A stretch of DNA of 11,490 nt from an uncultured Collinsella sp. GTDB taxonomy: Bacteria; Actinomycetota; Coriobacteriia; Coriobacteriales; Coriobacteriaceae. Below are positions 1 through 6,301 of the stretch, one piece after another; position 1 is the stretch's first letter, and the number at the start of each line of letters is the position of its first letter. The translations under genes were made by a program, and so were the position numbers. Location: contig CAAESW010000036.1 of assembly GCA_900758845.1 (NCBI GenBank), positions 1 to 11,490 of the forward strand, written 5' to 3'. Under the pieces are notes generated by a model. That model saw only the letters and a program-made list of their open reading frames with translations. It had not been told where the DNA came from and did not search any database.

Positions 1-1
1 G

Positions 2-262
2 CTCGCCGACGCACAGCCGCTCGCGGGTCTGACCTTCGTGCTCACCGGCACGCTCGTCAACCGCACCCGCGACGAGGCAGGTGCGGCGCTCAAGGTACTC
101 GGTGCCAAGGTTTCGGGCAGTGTTTCAAAGAAGACGAGCTACCTGGTCGCCGGCCCCAAAGCGGGCTCCAAGCTCACCAAGGCCGAGCAGCTGGGTGTGC
201 CCGTGTTGGATGAGGTGGCACTTGAACAGATTTTGGCGACGGGTAGGGTCCCGGAGGCATAA
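2..262 (+). CDS. ligA: NAD-dependent DNA ligase LigA, C-terminal BRCT domain (5' partial)
   Basis: This is the 3' end of a gene that enters from the left edge; 86 codons are visible before a TAA stop at 260-262. The frame is open from base 2, so the GTG at 38 is internal and not a start. The residues form a complete BRCT domain in the LigA pattern: TFVLTGTL, then TRDEA, GAKVSGSVSKKTSYLVAG, GSKLTKAEQLGVPVLDE and a closing hydrophobic helix. This closely matches the end of bacterial LigA. LigA seals nicks in duplex DNA with NAD+ during replication and repair; the BRCT domain helps DNA binding and is its last domain, so little or nothing is missing at this end. The catalytic adenylation, OB, zinc and HhH domains lie outside the window. 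It converges on the minus-strand block that ends at 298. Confidence 0.93.
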   Translation, partial: LADAQPLAGLTFVLTGTLVNRTRDEAGAALKVLGAKVSGSVSKKTSYLVAGPKAGSKLTKAEQLGVPVLDEVALEQILATGRVPEA

Positions 263-268
263 TGATTT

Positions 269-302
269 GTTGAGGAGCTGCGCAGAGGCTCAGTTCCTCA
301 AC
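269..302. terminator. Hairpin between the convergent ligA and lipoprotein genes
   Basis: An 8-bp perfect inverted repeat (269-276 with 295-302) is extended by one G-T pair and three more pairs (278-280 with 291-293), leaving a 10-base loop. It begins 7 bases after the ligA stop and contains the stop codon of the opposing gene (298-300). The position suits a shared bidirectional terminator. However, neither side has a proper T-run (ATCTCCTTAT on the plus side, AAATCATT on the minus side), so intrinsic termination is only a possibility. Confidence 0.35.
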
Positions 303-684
303 ATCTCCTTATAGTGTTTGCCTGTTCAATTTCGATATCGTTTCCCTCGTATGATCCAGATGCGTCTACCGACTCAAAGCGTGAGTAGGAAACTCTTGTC
401 CCAACTTTGATTTGGGAAAGCTTGTCTTTGATTCGGCCAGATGAGGGGAATGTAATCCGGGTTTGCTTTCCAGCGTCGGTGTAGCGGGGACTGTTGTCTG
501 TTTGGATTACGAGTTCCGTTCCCTCAATAGAATGAACGCTGCCGGCTCCAAAGACAAGGTAATCATCTCCTCCGCTATAGCGGGCTCTATCTGTGCATGA
601 AGAAACGGATGCAAACATAGCGAAAATCACCAATATCGTAACCAGGGCAAAGGCCGTGGTGCCATAGCATTTTGATGGTGCCAT
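298..684 (-). CDS. Small predicted lipoprotein of unknown function
   Basis: I do not recognise the family. Read from ATG at 684, the product is 128 residues. It has a short positively charged start, a hydrophobic stretch (ALVTILVIFAMFASV) and a lipobox-like VSSC with the Cys at residue 30, so it is probably exported and lipid-anchored. The rest is rich in predicted beta strands (for example ELVIQT, TRITFP, GTRVSYSRF, DIEIEQ), which would suit a small beta-barrel; that is inference. A TTG at 696 would add four residues and overlap the upstream gene. Neither start has a clear Shine-Dalgarno sequence; I prefer ATG because it lies five bases after the upstream stop, as in translational coupling. 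It is the second gene of an AT-rich pair behind a secreted peptidase, so a partner, inhibitor or immunity role is conceivable but unsupported. Confidence 0.6.
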   Translation of the reverse strand: MAPSKCYGTTAFALVTILVIFAMFASVSSCTDRARYSGGDDYLVFGAGSVHSIEGTELVIQTDNSPRYTDAGKQTRITFPSSGRIKDKLSQIKVGTRVSYSRFESVDASGSYEGNDIEIEQANTIRRC

Positions 685-689
685 CCGGT

Positions 690-1862
690 CTACCAAAAGA
701 CTGTTCCGTTCAATTTGACCATATTGGGCGTTGCATAGTTAATCGCTCGGGGATAAGTGTTCCATCCGTCGAATACTTCGAGCCACTGCAGTTCGATGCC
801 AGAGCTTCCATTATGCCCAGTAAAATAGCCAGTTACCGTGACTGTATGACCTGATAGCTCGACGGATCCTTCACTGTTTCGGCTGTTGATCCACATATGA
901 TACAAGCCGATATTCCCTTGATCGATAGTTGCTCTGTACTGAGCGAATTGAGGCTGATAACCGAAAAATTGAGTATTAAGTGCTCTACCCTTTTGAGCGG
1001 CAAGACTTTTAAACGGAACAATTCCATCTGGGATGATCGTGCTTCCGTACTCGACGCCCTGATCATTGGTCTTATACGTTGTTGTGCCAGTGACGTTCCA
1101 TATTTCTTTATAATAATCGGGATTAAATTGATTAGCGTTTGAACTGGTGAGACCGTAATGCATTGATACAGCGTACAAGGCAGAAACGACGCATGCATAC
1201 TTATTAGTGCGGGCTTCAACTAATGATTCCGAGACTCCTCGGAACGGTATTCCGTTTAAATCGTCTATTTGGAAATGCAACATCAAGTCATCTTCATTGA
1301 TAATGACTGCATTCCATGAAGTTGGGTTATTGCTTTGAGGTGCTATACCCTTTTCGGTGACAATCGGGACAGACCGTATATTGTTATAGTTGGTTACACA
1401 GTCTCTAGTTCCTGGCACCAAAGTTCCATATTCAATATCGTTGTACGAAATTAGTACGGTTGGGTTTGTGGCCTGTTGGCCGGAATAAGTTGAAATGGCG
1501 TTTGATAGAGAAGCTGAAATCGGAAGAATGGTATCGCCGAGGGTTATCTCCTTCAGAAGCCCAGGATATGATGCGTCAAGTATTAAATAACCGTAAGGGC
1601 TTCCTTCCCTTGTGACACTGATTTCATAGCCACAGATAAGGCCGATTTGTTGGCATACGGGAACGATTTGCTCGATCTCTAAGTTCGCGGATCCGTCGAC
1701 GATGGGCAACAGGGAAAGCGCGTAGTCTTGTGCTAGGTCTGATGTAAAAGCGACGGATGAGTTTGAGTCGGCAGCGAATACTCTTGTTGGGCGTGACGCG
1801 GATAAGCCGATGATCGAGGCTAGGCCGAGAAGAAACGAGCGACGTGATTGAACTCTGGGCAT
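690..1862 (-). CDS. Exported papain-like (C39/C10-type) cysteine peptidase
   Basis: The product is 390 residues. The N-terminus SRRSFLLG (6-13) followed by a hydrophobic stretch and VFA|ADS (about 28-33) is a Tat-type signal peptide, so export across the membrane is predicted. Residues about 40-200 look like a propeptide or accessory domain; SPYGYLILD (88-96) resembles the beta-strand pattern of C10-type propeptides. The C-terminal half carries papain-like landmarks: Cys224 in NKYACVVSALYAVSMHYG, His339 in SGHTVTVTGY, and Asp365 in VFDGWNTYPRAINY. Their order and spacing fit a C39-like Cys-His-Asp triad. The usual CGPT after the Cys is replaced by CVVS, so activity is likely but not certain. 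AGGAG at 1868-1872 sits five bases before the ATG. Base composition is much lower in GC than on either side, suggesting horizontal acquisition. A small lipoprotein gene follows after five bases. Substrate is unknown. Confidence 0.65.
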   Translation of the reverse strand: MPRVQSRRSFLLGLASIIGLSASRPTRVFAADSNSSVAFTSDLAQDYALSLLPIVDGSANLEIEQIVPVCQQIGLICGYEISVTREGSPYGYLILDASYPGLLKEITLGDTILPISASLSNAISTYSGQQATNPTVLISYNDIEYGTLVPGTRDCVTNYNNIRSVPIVTEKGIAPQSNNPTSWNAVIINEDDLMLHFQIDDLNGIPFRGVSESLVEARTNKYACVVSALYAVSMHYGLTSSNANQFNPDYYKEIWNVTGTTTYKTNDQGVEYGSTIIPDGIVPFKSLAAQKGRALNTQFFGYQPQFAQYRATIDQGNIGLYHMWINSRNSEGSVELSGHTVTVTGYFTGHNGSSGIELQWLEVFDGWNTYPRAINYATPNMVKLNGTVFW

Positions 1863-1910
1863 AATGTCTCCTGCCTATGGGGGGCAATATGCTGTCATTT
1901 TATTTGCTAC

Positions 1911-1940
1911 ATAATACAATCTAATTCGGATTAAGGTAAA
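1911..1940 (-). promoter_or_regulatory. Candidate promoter of the peptidase-lipoprotein pair
   Basis: On the minus strand, TTTACC (1935-1940) and TATTAT (1911-1916) are separated by 18 bp, and the -10 lies about 49 bases before the peptidase ATG. The stretch 1880-1970 is AT-rich and falls between the merR stop and the peptidase start. The peptidase pair can therefore be transcribed separately from merR. The assignment is by pattern only. Confidence 0.4.
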
Positions 1941-1970
1941 TGGATGGAATTGCTCGATAAATGGTAGTGA

Positions 1971-2810
1971 TTAGCGGACCGGTATCGCGATCCTCGTCAC
2001 ATACGCCCCTGGGTCGTCGCTGATGATGTCGTCGATGAGGGCGATTTCGCGCGAGGGACCGGCGGGGGACAGGTCGCGCTCGTGCATGTAATCGAGTAAG
2101 CGCTCATAGCGCGGGGCCGCCTGACCGTGCGTGCCGCGGAAGCTGACCGTCAGACACCGCGCGGCGGGACGTACTTCGACATCGCCCAGGTAATCGTCCG
2201 TGTCATCGAGCAGCATAAAGACCTCGTCGTAGCCGTCAAAGTCGCCGGCGGCGAGGCGCACGGCGCTAATCCCGACGCCTAAGTTGCCCAGAAAGACAAA
2301 GGTCTCGTGCTGGCCCTTCTGCAGCTGACGAATCTGCCACTCCAGCGCATAGGCGTCGGTAGGCTTGACGCGTTCGCGCAATACGGCGCAGCGAAGCTCG
2401 GGCGCATCGATTGTGCAAATGGTATCGAGCTCGGTGTTCAGGGCATCGTGAAGCAGGGCAAGCCGGTTGTCGATCTTGCGCGACACGCGCTCCAGCTCGC
2501 GGCGCTTGCGCTCGATGAGCTCCTGCTGCTGCGCCAGCTGCCGCTGCATGAGGTCCACATCGCGCGTGGTCACAAACTCACGGATTTGTGTGAGCGGCAA
2601 GTCGAGAACACGCAGATGACTGATGGTGTTGAGGGTGGAGAGCTGCCGCGATCCGTAGTGGCGGTATCCACTTGCCGGATCGATGTGCGCCGGATCCAGC
2701 AAGCCCATCTGCTCGTAATGACGTAGCGTGCCCACGCTCAGGTTAAACAGGCGCGCAATCTCGCCAATGCGGAGCAGGCCCTCAGTATGTTCACTTGGCG
2801 TGTCGGTCAC
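1971..2810 (-). CDS. MerR-family transcriptional regulator with BmrR/GyrI-like ligand domain
   Basis: The product is 279 residues. Residues 12-55 form the MerR winged helix-turn-helix: LLRIGEIARLFNLSVGTLRHYE, then MGLLDPAHIDPASGYRHY. A long charged and Gln-rich helix (about 83-122) follows, the dimerising coiled coil. Residues about 130-279 resemble the BmrR/GyrI effector fold, ending in the typical Y-x-T-R-I-A-I-P-V strand. Metal-sensing MerR proteins have short Cys-bearing tails instead, so this one more likely senses an organic ligand or drug. The GTG start is fixed by AAAGGAG seven bases upstream. It follows the MATE pump gene by 55 bp on the same strand and probably shares its promoter, which carries a MerR-type dyad. 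The model is therefore a pump gene activated by its own downstream-encoded sensor. Confidence 0.88.
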   Translation of the reverse strand: MTDTPSEHTEGLLRIGEIARLFNLSVGTLRHYEQMGLLDPAHIDPASGYRHYGSRQLSTLNTISHLRVLDLPLTQIREFVTTRDVDLMQRQLAQQQELIERKRRELERVSRKIDNRLALLHDALNTELDTICTIDAPELRCAVLRERVKPTDAYALEWQIRQLQKGQHETFVFLGNLGVGISAVRLAAGDFDGYDEVFMLLDDTDDYLGDVEVRPAARCLTVSFRGTHGQAAPRYERLLDYMHERDLSPAGPSREIALIDDIISDDPGAYVTRIAIPVR

Positions 2811-2817
2811 AGGATCG

Positions 2818-2824
2818 CTCCTTT
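2818..2824 (-). promoter_or_regulatory. Strong ribosome binding site that fixes the merR GTG start
   Basis: AAAGGAG on the minus strand ends seven bases before GTG at 2810. There is no ATG or other good start between it and the helix-turn-helix. The strong site allows the regulator to be translated independently of the MATE gene upstream. Confidence 0.7.
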
Positions 2825-2865
2825 CGGTAAAAAGCAGGGGAGAGGTGCCAGCCTGTGTCGCCCCG

Positions 2866-4212
2866 CTACGCTACCAGTTTGTCAAAAGCCCCGCGTCGGT
2901 TGAGCACGGTAAACGCGACAACACAGATGACTGCCGACAGAATCGACCCGCACGGCGAAGCGATGCCCATGGGAAACAGCGTGTCGGAATAGGCGTTCGA
3001 CAGCAGCCACGCGCCCGGCACGCGAATGAGCGCCACGGCCAGCACGTTGTGCGCAAAGCCGATGTAGCTCTTGCCATACGCAGCGAAAAAGCCGCTAAAG
3101 CAAATGTGGATGCCGGCAAAAATCGCGTCGAAAATATAGCTGCGCATATAGCCGGTGCCGGCCGCGACCACCGCAGAGTCCTTGGCAAAAAAGCCGATAA
3201 ACGCCGGCGCCACCAGCCACATCAGCACCGTGATCAGGCAGCCGTACACCACCGAGATCGTCATGGCGTCTTTAAGCACCTGACATGCGCGGTCGCCCTT
3301 GCCCGCGCCGGCGTTTTGCGCCGTGAGCGCGCTGACGGTGGCACCCATGGAACTCGGCACAATGAACAAAAAGCTGATCATCTTCTCGACCAGGCCCACG
3401 GCGGCGGCGTCGACGAGCCCTCGGTGGTTGGCAATGACGGTGATGAACATAAACGCCACCTGGATGCAGCCGTCCTGCACGGCCACGGGCACGCCGATCT
3501 TAAGAATGCTGCCGAGCACCTCGGGCTGGGGGCGCAGGTCGCTGCGCTTAACGTGGATGTTCGTGCGGCGGCTCTTGAGCCACACGAGTGCGAGGGCAAC
3601 GCTGGCCGTCTGGGCGGTTACCGTGCCGAGCGCCGCGCCCACGGGGCCGAGCCCCATGTGCCCGATAAACAGAAAATCGAGCGCGATGTTAATGATGCAC
3701 GCCACGCCGATCACGTACATGGGCGAGCGCGAATCGCCCAGCCCGCGAAAGATGGCCGAAAGAATGTTGTATGCGGCGATAAACGGAATGCCGACAAAGC
3801 AGATACGCAGGTAGGCGGCGGTTCCTTCGACTGCCTCGGCCGGCGTGCCAATGAGTGCCACAATCTGCGGACACAATGCAAGCAGGATAGCGGCCAGCAC
3901 CACCGAGACACCCATAAAGAGCGTGATGGTGTTGCCGATGGCGGTCTCGGCGCGGTCGAAGCGACGCGAGCCCACGGCGTGGCCGACGATGACCGTCGTT
4001 CCCATGGCCAGGCCCACGAGCGTCACGGTAATGATATAGAGCGTCTGCGCGCCATTACCCACGGCGGTGATGCCGGCGGCGCCGCTAAACTGCCCCATCA
4101 TGTACAGGTCGGCCATGCCGTAGAGCATCTGCAAAAAGTACGAGAGCATATAGGGCAGGGCAAAGACCGCGATGGTCTTAAGGACATTGCCGCGTGTGAG
4201 GTCGTGTTCCAT
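2866..4212 (-). CDS. MATE-family multidrug/cation antiporter
   Basis: The product is 448 residues, the usual length for this family. It is hydrophobic throughout, with about twelve membrane segments in two related halves joined near residues 210-230. The start, MEHDLTRGNVLKTIAVFALPYMLSYFLQMLYGMADLYMMG, and the later IFRGLGDSRSPMYVI and IGVPVAVQDG segments are typical of MATE proteins. Members export cationic drugs or metabolites across the membrane, driven by sodium or proton gradients; the substrate cannot be read from sequence. The ATG is preceded by only a weak Shine-Dalgarno sequence. It is the first gene of a two-gene operon with the MerR regulator, and is divergent from an ABC multidrug exporter. 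Confidence 0.92.
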   Translation of the reverse strand: MEHDLTRGNVLKTIAVFALPYMLSYFLQMLYGMADLYMMGQFSGAAGITAVGNGAQTLYIITVTLVGLAMGTTVIVGHAVGSRRFDRAETAIGNTITLFMGVSVVLAAILLALCPQIVALIGTPAEAVEGTAAYLRICFVGIPFIAAYNILSAIFRGLGDSRSPMYVIGVACIINIALDFLFIGHMGLGPVGAALGTVTAQTASVALALVWLKSRRTNIHVKRSDLRPQPEVLGSILKIGVPVAVQDGCIQVAFMFITVIANHRGLVDAAAVGLVEKMISFLFIVPSSMGATVSALTAQNAGAGKGDRACQVLKDAMTISVVYGCLITVLMWLVAPAFIGFFAKDSAVVAAGTGYMRSYIFDAIFAGIHICFSGFFAAYGKSYIGFAHNVLAVALIRVPGAWLLSNAYSDTLFPMGIASPCGSILSAVICVVAFTVLNRRGAFDKLVA

Positions 4213-4252
4213 GGGCGGGGCTTTCTGGCTTGGTTCGTTTAGCTACCAGTGT

Positions 4253-4283
4253 AGTGAAAACCCTACAACGATTGTAGAGTCAA
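4253..4283 (-). promoter_or_regulatory. MerR-type promoter and operator of the MATE-merR operon
   Basis: On the minus strand, TTGACT (4278-4283) is a near-perfect -35. A weak -10, TTCACT (4253-4258), lies exactly 19 bp away. The spacer contains a perfect dyad that starts directly after the -35: CTACAA-TCG-TTGTAG (4263-4277). An over-long 19-bp spacer filled by a dyad is the signature of promoters activated by MerR proteins, which twist the DNA to realign the two boxes. The -10 is about 40 bases before the MATE ATG. The downstream MerR gene is the obvious regulator. Confidence 0.72.
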
Positions 4284-4319
4284 GGTTTGTGTCGACAGTG
4301 GGACGAAAAAAATCGCGCG

Positions 4320-4430
4320 CACCATTATTCCGAGTGAATATGGACACACGTCACGAGAACTCGCCGCCGGCGCTAACCTTGCAGAAAACGATTTCGGAAT
4401 ACTTGACACCATTATTCGGCGCGCAATAAT
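4320..4430. promoter_or_regulatory. Cluster of ATTATTC/GAATA elements upstream of the ABC operon
   Basis: The 11-bp word CACCATTATTC occurs at 4320-4330 and again at 4407-4417. TATTCCGA (4326-4333) recurs inverted as TCGGAATA at 4394-4401. ATTATT (4411-4416) is matched by AATAAT (4425-4430), a perfect 6-bp inverted repeat with an 8-bp gap that covers the promoter spacer and -10 box. Such a set fits a repressor operator, but no dedicated regulator gene lies next to the ABC operon. Confidence 0.35.
4403..4430 (+). promoter_or_regulatory. Sigma-70-type promoter of the ABC exporter operon
   Basis: TTGACA (4403-4408) is a perfect -35 box. AATAAT (4425-4430, 16-bp spacer) matches the -10 consensus at five of six positions; an alternative is TAATAC with 18 bp. 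The -10 ends 41 bases before the GTG start. This is the clearest ordinary promoter in the window. Confidence 0.6.
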
Positions 4431-4471
4431 ACGTGCGTTTGCGAACAACGTTTGATGGGGGTTGAACCTGC

Positions 4472-6301
4472 GTGCGCAATCTCAAAATACTGTTTTCCTA
4501 TCTAGGGGCATACCGTCGCGATGCCATCCTCGGCGTGTTCTTTGTGTCGGTCGAGACGGTGCTCGAGCTGTTTATCCCGGTCATCATGGCCAACATCATC
4601 GATGTGGGCGTGCCTGCGTGTGATATCAACTACATGCTGCTACAGGGCGCGTACATGTTGGTGTGCGCTGCGCTTTCGCTGGTACTGGGCTTGGGTTATG
4701 CCCGCACGTCCGCCCGCGTTGCCTCGGGCCTAGGCGCTAACCTGCGCGAGGCCGAGTACAAAAAGATTCAGACGCTCGCTTTTGGCAACCTGGACAACTA
4801 CGACGCCAGCTCGCTCGTCACCCGCATGACCACGGACATCACCGTTATCCAAAATGCTGTGGGCAACGGCTTTCGCCCTATGGTGCGCGGCCCGGTGACG
4901 CTTATCGTCGGCCTTATCTACGCGCTGATGCTGTCGCGCCCGCTCGCCACCGTCTTTGCGATCATCTTGCCTGTGCTGGCAATCGTACTGGGCGTCATCA
5001 CCTATCGCGTGAGCCCGCTCTACCGCCAACTCCAGACCTCGATGGACCACCTCAACGGCGTGGTACAGGAGGACCTCACCGCCGTGCGTGCCGTCAAGGC
5101 CTACGTTCGTACCGAGCACGAGGAGGCCAAGTTCGACACCGTCAATACCGAGCTCGCGCGCACTGCGACGAAGACCTTTGGCAACGCGGTGCTCAACCTG
5201 CCGGTGTTTCAGCTGTCGATGTACGTGGCTGCGCTCTCCATCCTGTGGATTGGCGGCCGCATGATTCTCGCCGGCAAGCTGGGCGTGGGCTCGCTCACGG
5301 GCTTTATGAGCTACGTGCTGCTGATCATGAATTCGCTCATGATGATTTCCAACGTGTTTTTGCTGCTCACGCGCGCTCTTACGAGTGTGGGCCGTATCGC
5401 CGAGGTGCTCGATGAGGAGCCCTTTATCGCCAACCCCGCGGGAGACCTCGCGATTGCGGCGCCAGCGGACGGCAGTATCGAGTTTCGCGACGTTTCCTTT
5501 AAATACCGCGCGGATGCAGCTGAGGATGTGCTCGAGCATATCGACCTTCGCATCGAGAGCGGCTCGACGGTGGGCATCCTCGGCGGCACGGGCTCGGGCA
5601 AGAGCTCGCTTGTGCAGCTGATTGCGCGCCTGTACGACGCCACCGAAGGCGCCGTGCTTGTGAGCGGACGCGACGTGCGCGACTACGACCTCGCCGCCTT
5701 GCGCGACGCTGTGGGCATTGTGCTGCAAAAGAATGTGCTGTTTACGGGTACCGTGCGCGAGAACCTGCAGTGGGGCAATCCGCAGGCGTCGGACGATGAA
5801 CTCCTCGCGGCTTGCCGCGCGGCGTGCGTGGACGAGTTCCTTGATCGCATCGGCGGGCTGGACGGTGAGTTGGGCCAAGGCGGCGCCGGTGTTTCGGGTG
5901 GCCAGAAGCAGCGCCTGTGCATCGCGCGCACGCTGCTCAAGCATCCGCGCGTGCTCATTTTTGATGACTCCACCAGCGCGGTCGATATGGCGACCGACGC
6001 TAAGATTCGCGAGCACATCGCTCGGATTCCCAATGCGACCGTGCTCATCATCGCCCAGCGCATCGCGAGCGTCATGGATGCCGATCGCATTGTGGTGTTG
6101 GACGACGGTCGTGTCCACGGCGTGGGCACGCATGAGGAGCTACTGGCGGGCGACAACATCTACCAGGAGATTTATGCCTCGCAGATGGAGTTTGCGGGGA
6201 ACGCGGACGCCGCCGGAAGCAGCGACGATGGCTGCGCGAATGATCCGTTTTCCTCCGCCCCTAGCGAATCACCCTTGGAAGGGGGTGAGCGCCATGCCTA
6301 A
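4472..6301 (+). CDS. ABC multidrug exporter half-transporter, degenerate-site subunit
   Basis: The product is 609 residues. Residues about 15-300 hold six membrane segments of an ABC-exporter (type IV) domain. The ATPase domain follows, with Walker A GGTGSGKSS (371-379), Q-loop Gln419, signature VSGGQ (474-478) and Walker B VLIFDD (494-499). Two catalytic residues are altered: the Glu after Walker B is Asp499, and the switch His is Gln529 (IIAQR). This is the pattern of the inactive ATP site in heterodimeric exporters of the BmrCD/LmrCD/TM287-288 kind, so the protein should need the next gene's product. A Ser/Gly/acid-rich tail (about 575-609) is probably disordered. Start is GTG with a GGGGG-type site about 11 bases upstream. 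The end overlaps the next gene by eight bases. It probably exports lipophilic drugs or lipids; the substrate is unknown. Confidence 0.92.
   Translation: MRNLKILFSYLGAYRRDAILGVFFVSVETVLELFIPVIMANIIDVGVPACDINYMLLQGAYMLVCAALSLVLGLGYARTSARVASGLGANLREAEYKKIQTLAFGNLDNYDASSLVTRMTTDITVIQNAVGNGFRPMVRGPVTLIVGLIYALMLSRPLATVFAIILPVLAIVLGVITYRVSPLYRQLQTSMDHLNGVVQEDLTAVRAVKAYVRTEHEEAKFDTVNTELARTATKTFGNAVLNLPVFQLSMYVAALSILWIGGRMILAGKLGVGSLTGFMSYVLLIMNSLMMISNVFLLLTRALTSVGRIAEVLDEEPFIANPAGDLAIAAPADGSIEFRDVSFKYRADAAEDVLEHIDLRIESGSTVGILGGTGSGKSSLVQLIARLYDATEGAVLVSGRDVRDYDLAALRDAVGIVLQKNVLFTGTVRENLQWGNPQASDDELLAACRAACVDEFLDRIGGLDGELGQGGAGVSGGQKQRLCIARTLLKHPRVLIFDDSTSAVDMATDAKIREHIARIPNATVLIIAQRIASVMDADRIVVLDDGRVHGVGTHEELLAGDNIYQEIYASQMEFAGNADAAGSSDDGCANDPFSSAPSESPLEGGERHA
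6281..6287 (+). promoter_or_regulatory. Ribosome binding site of the second ABC gene
   Basis: GGGGGTG, within an AAGGGGGTGA context, lies six bases before ATG at 6294 and inside the end of the first ABC gene. It fixes the start of the second subunit, whose frame is open far upstream with no stop (from 5718). Confidence 0.55.

Noticed and set aside
2728..4242. 504-residue open frame on the plus strand opposite the MATE gene
   Set aside because: It is an antisense shadow of high-GC codon bias. Its translation is low-complexity (rich in His, Arg, Ala, Asp), while the opposite strand gives a complete MATE protein.
4730..6133. 467-residue open frame on the minus strand inside the first ABC gene
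   Set aside because: It is an antisense shadow with His/Arg/Ala-rich composition and no domain; the plus strand carries all ABC motifs.
5718..6293. Upstream extension of the second ABC gene in its own frame
   Set aside because: The frame is open but overlaps the ATPase domain of the first gene and gives a nonsense Ser/Arg-rich peptide. The ribosome site at 6281-6287 and the MPKTAAQ start fix the true beginning at 6294.
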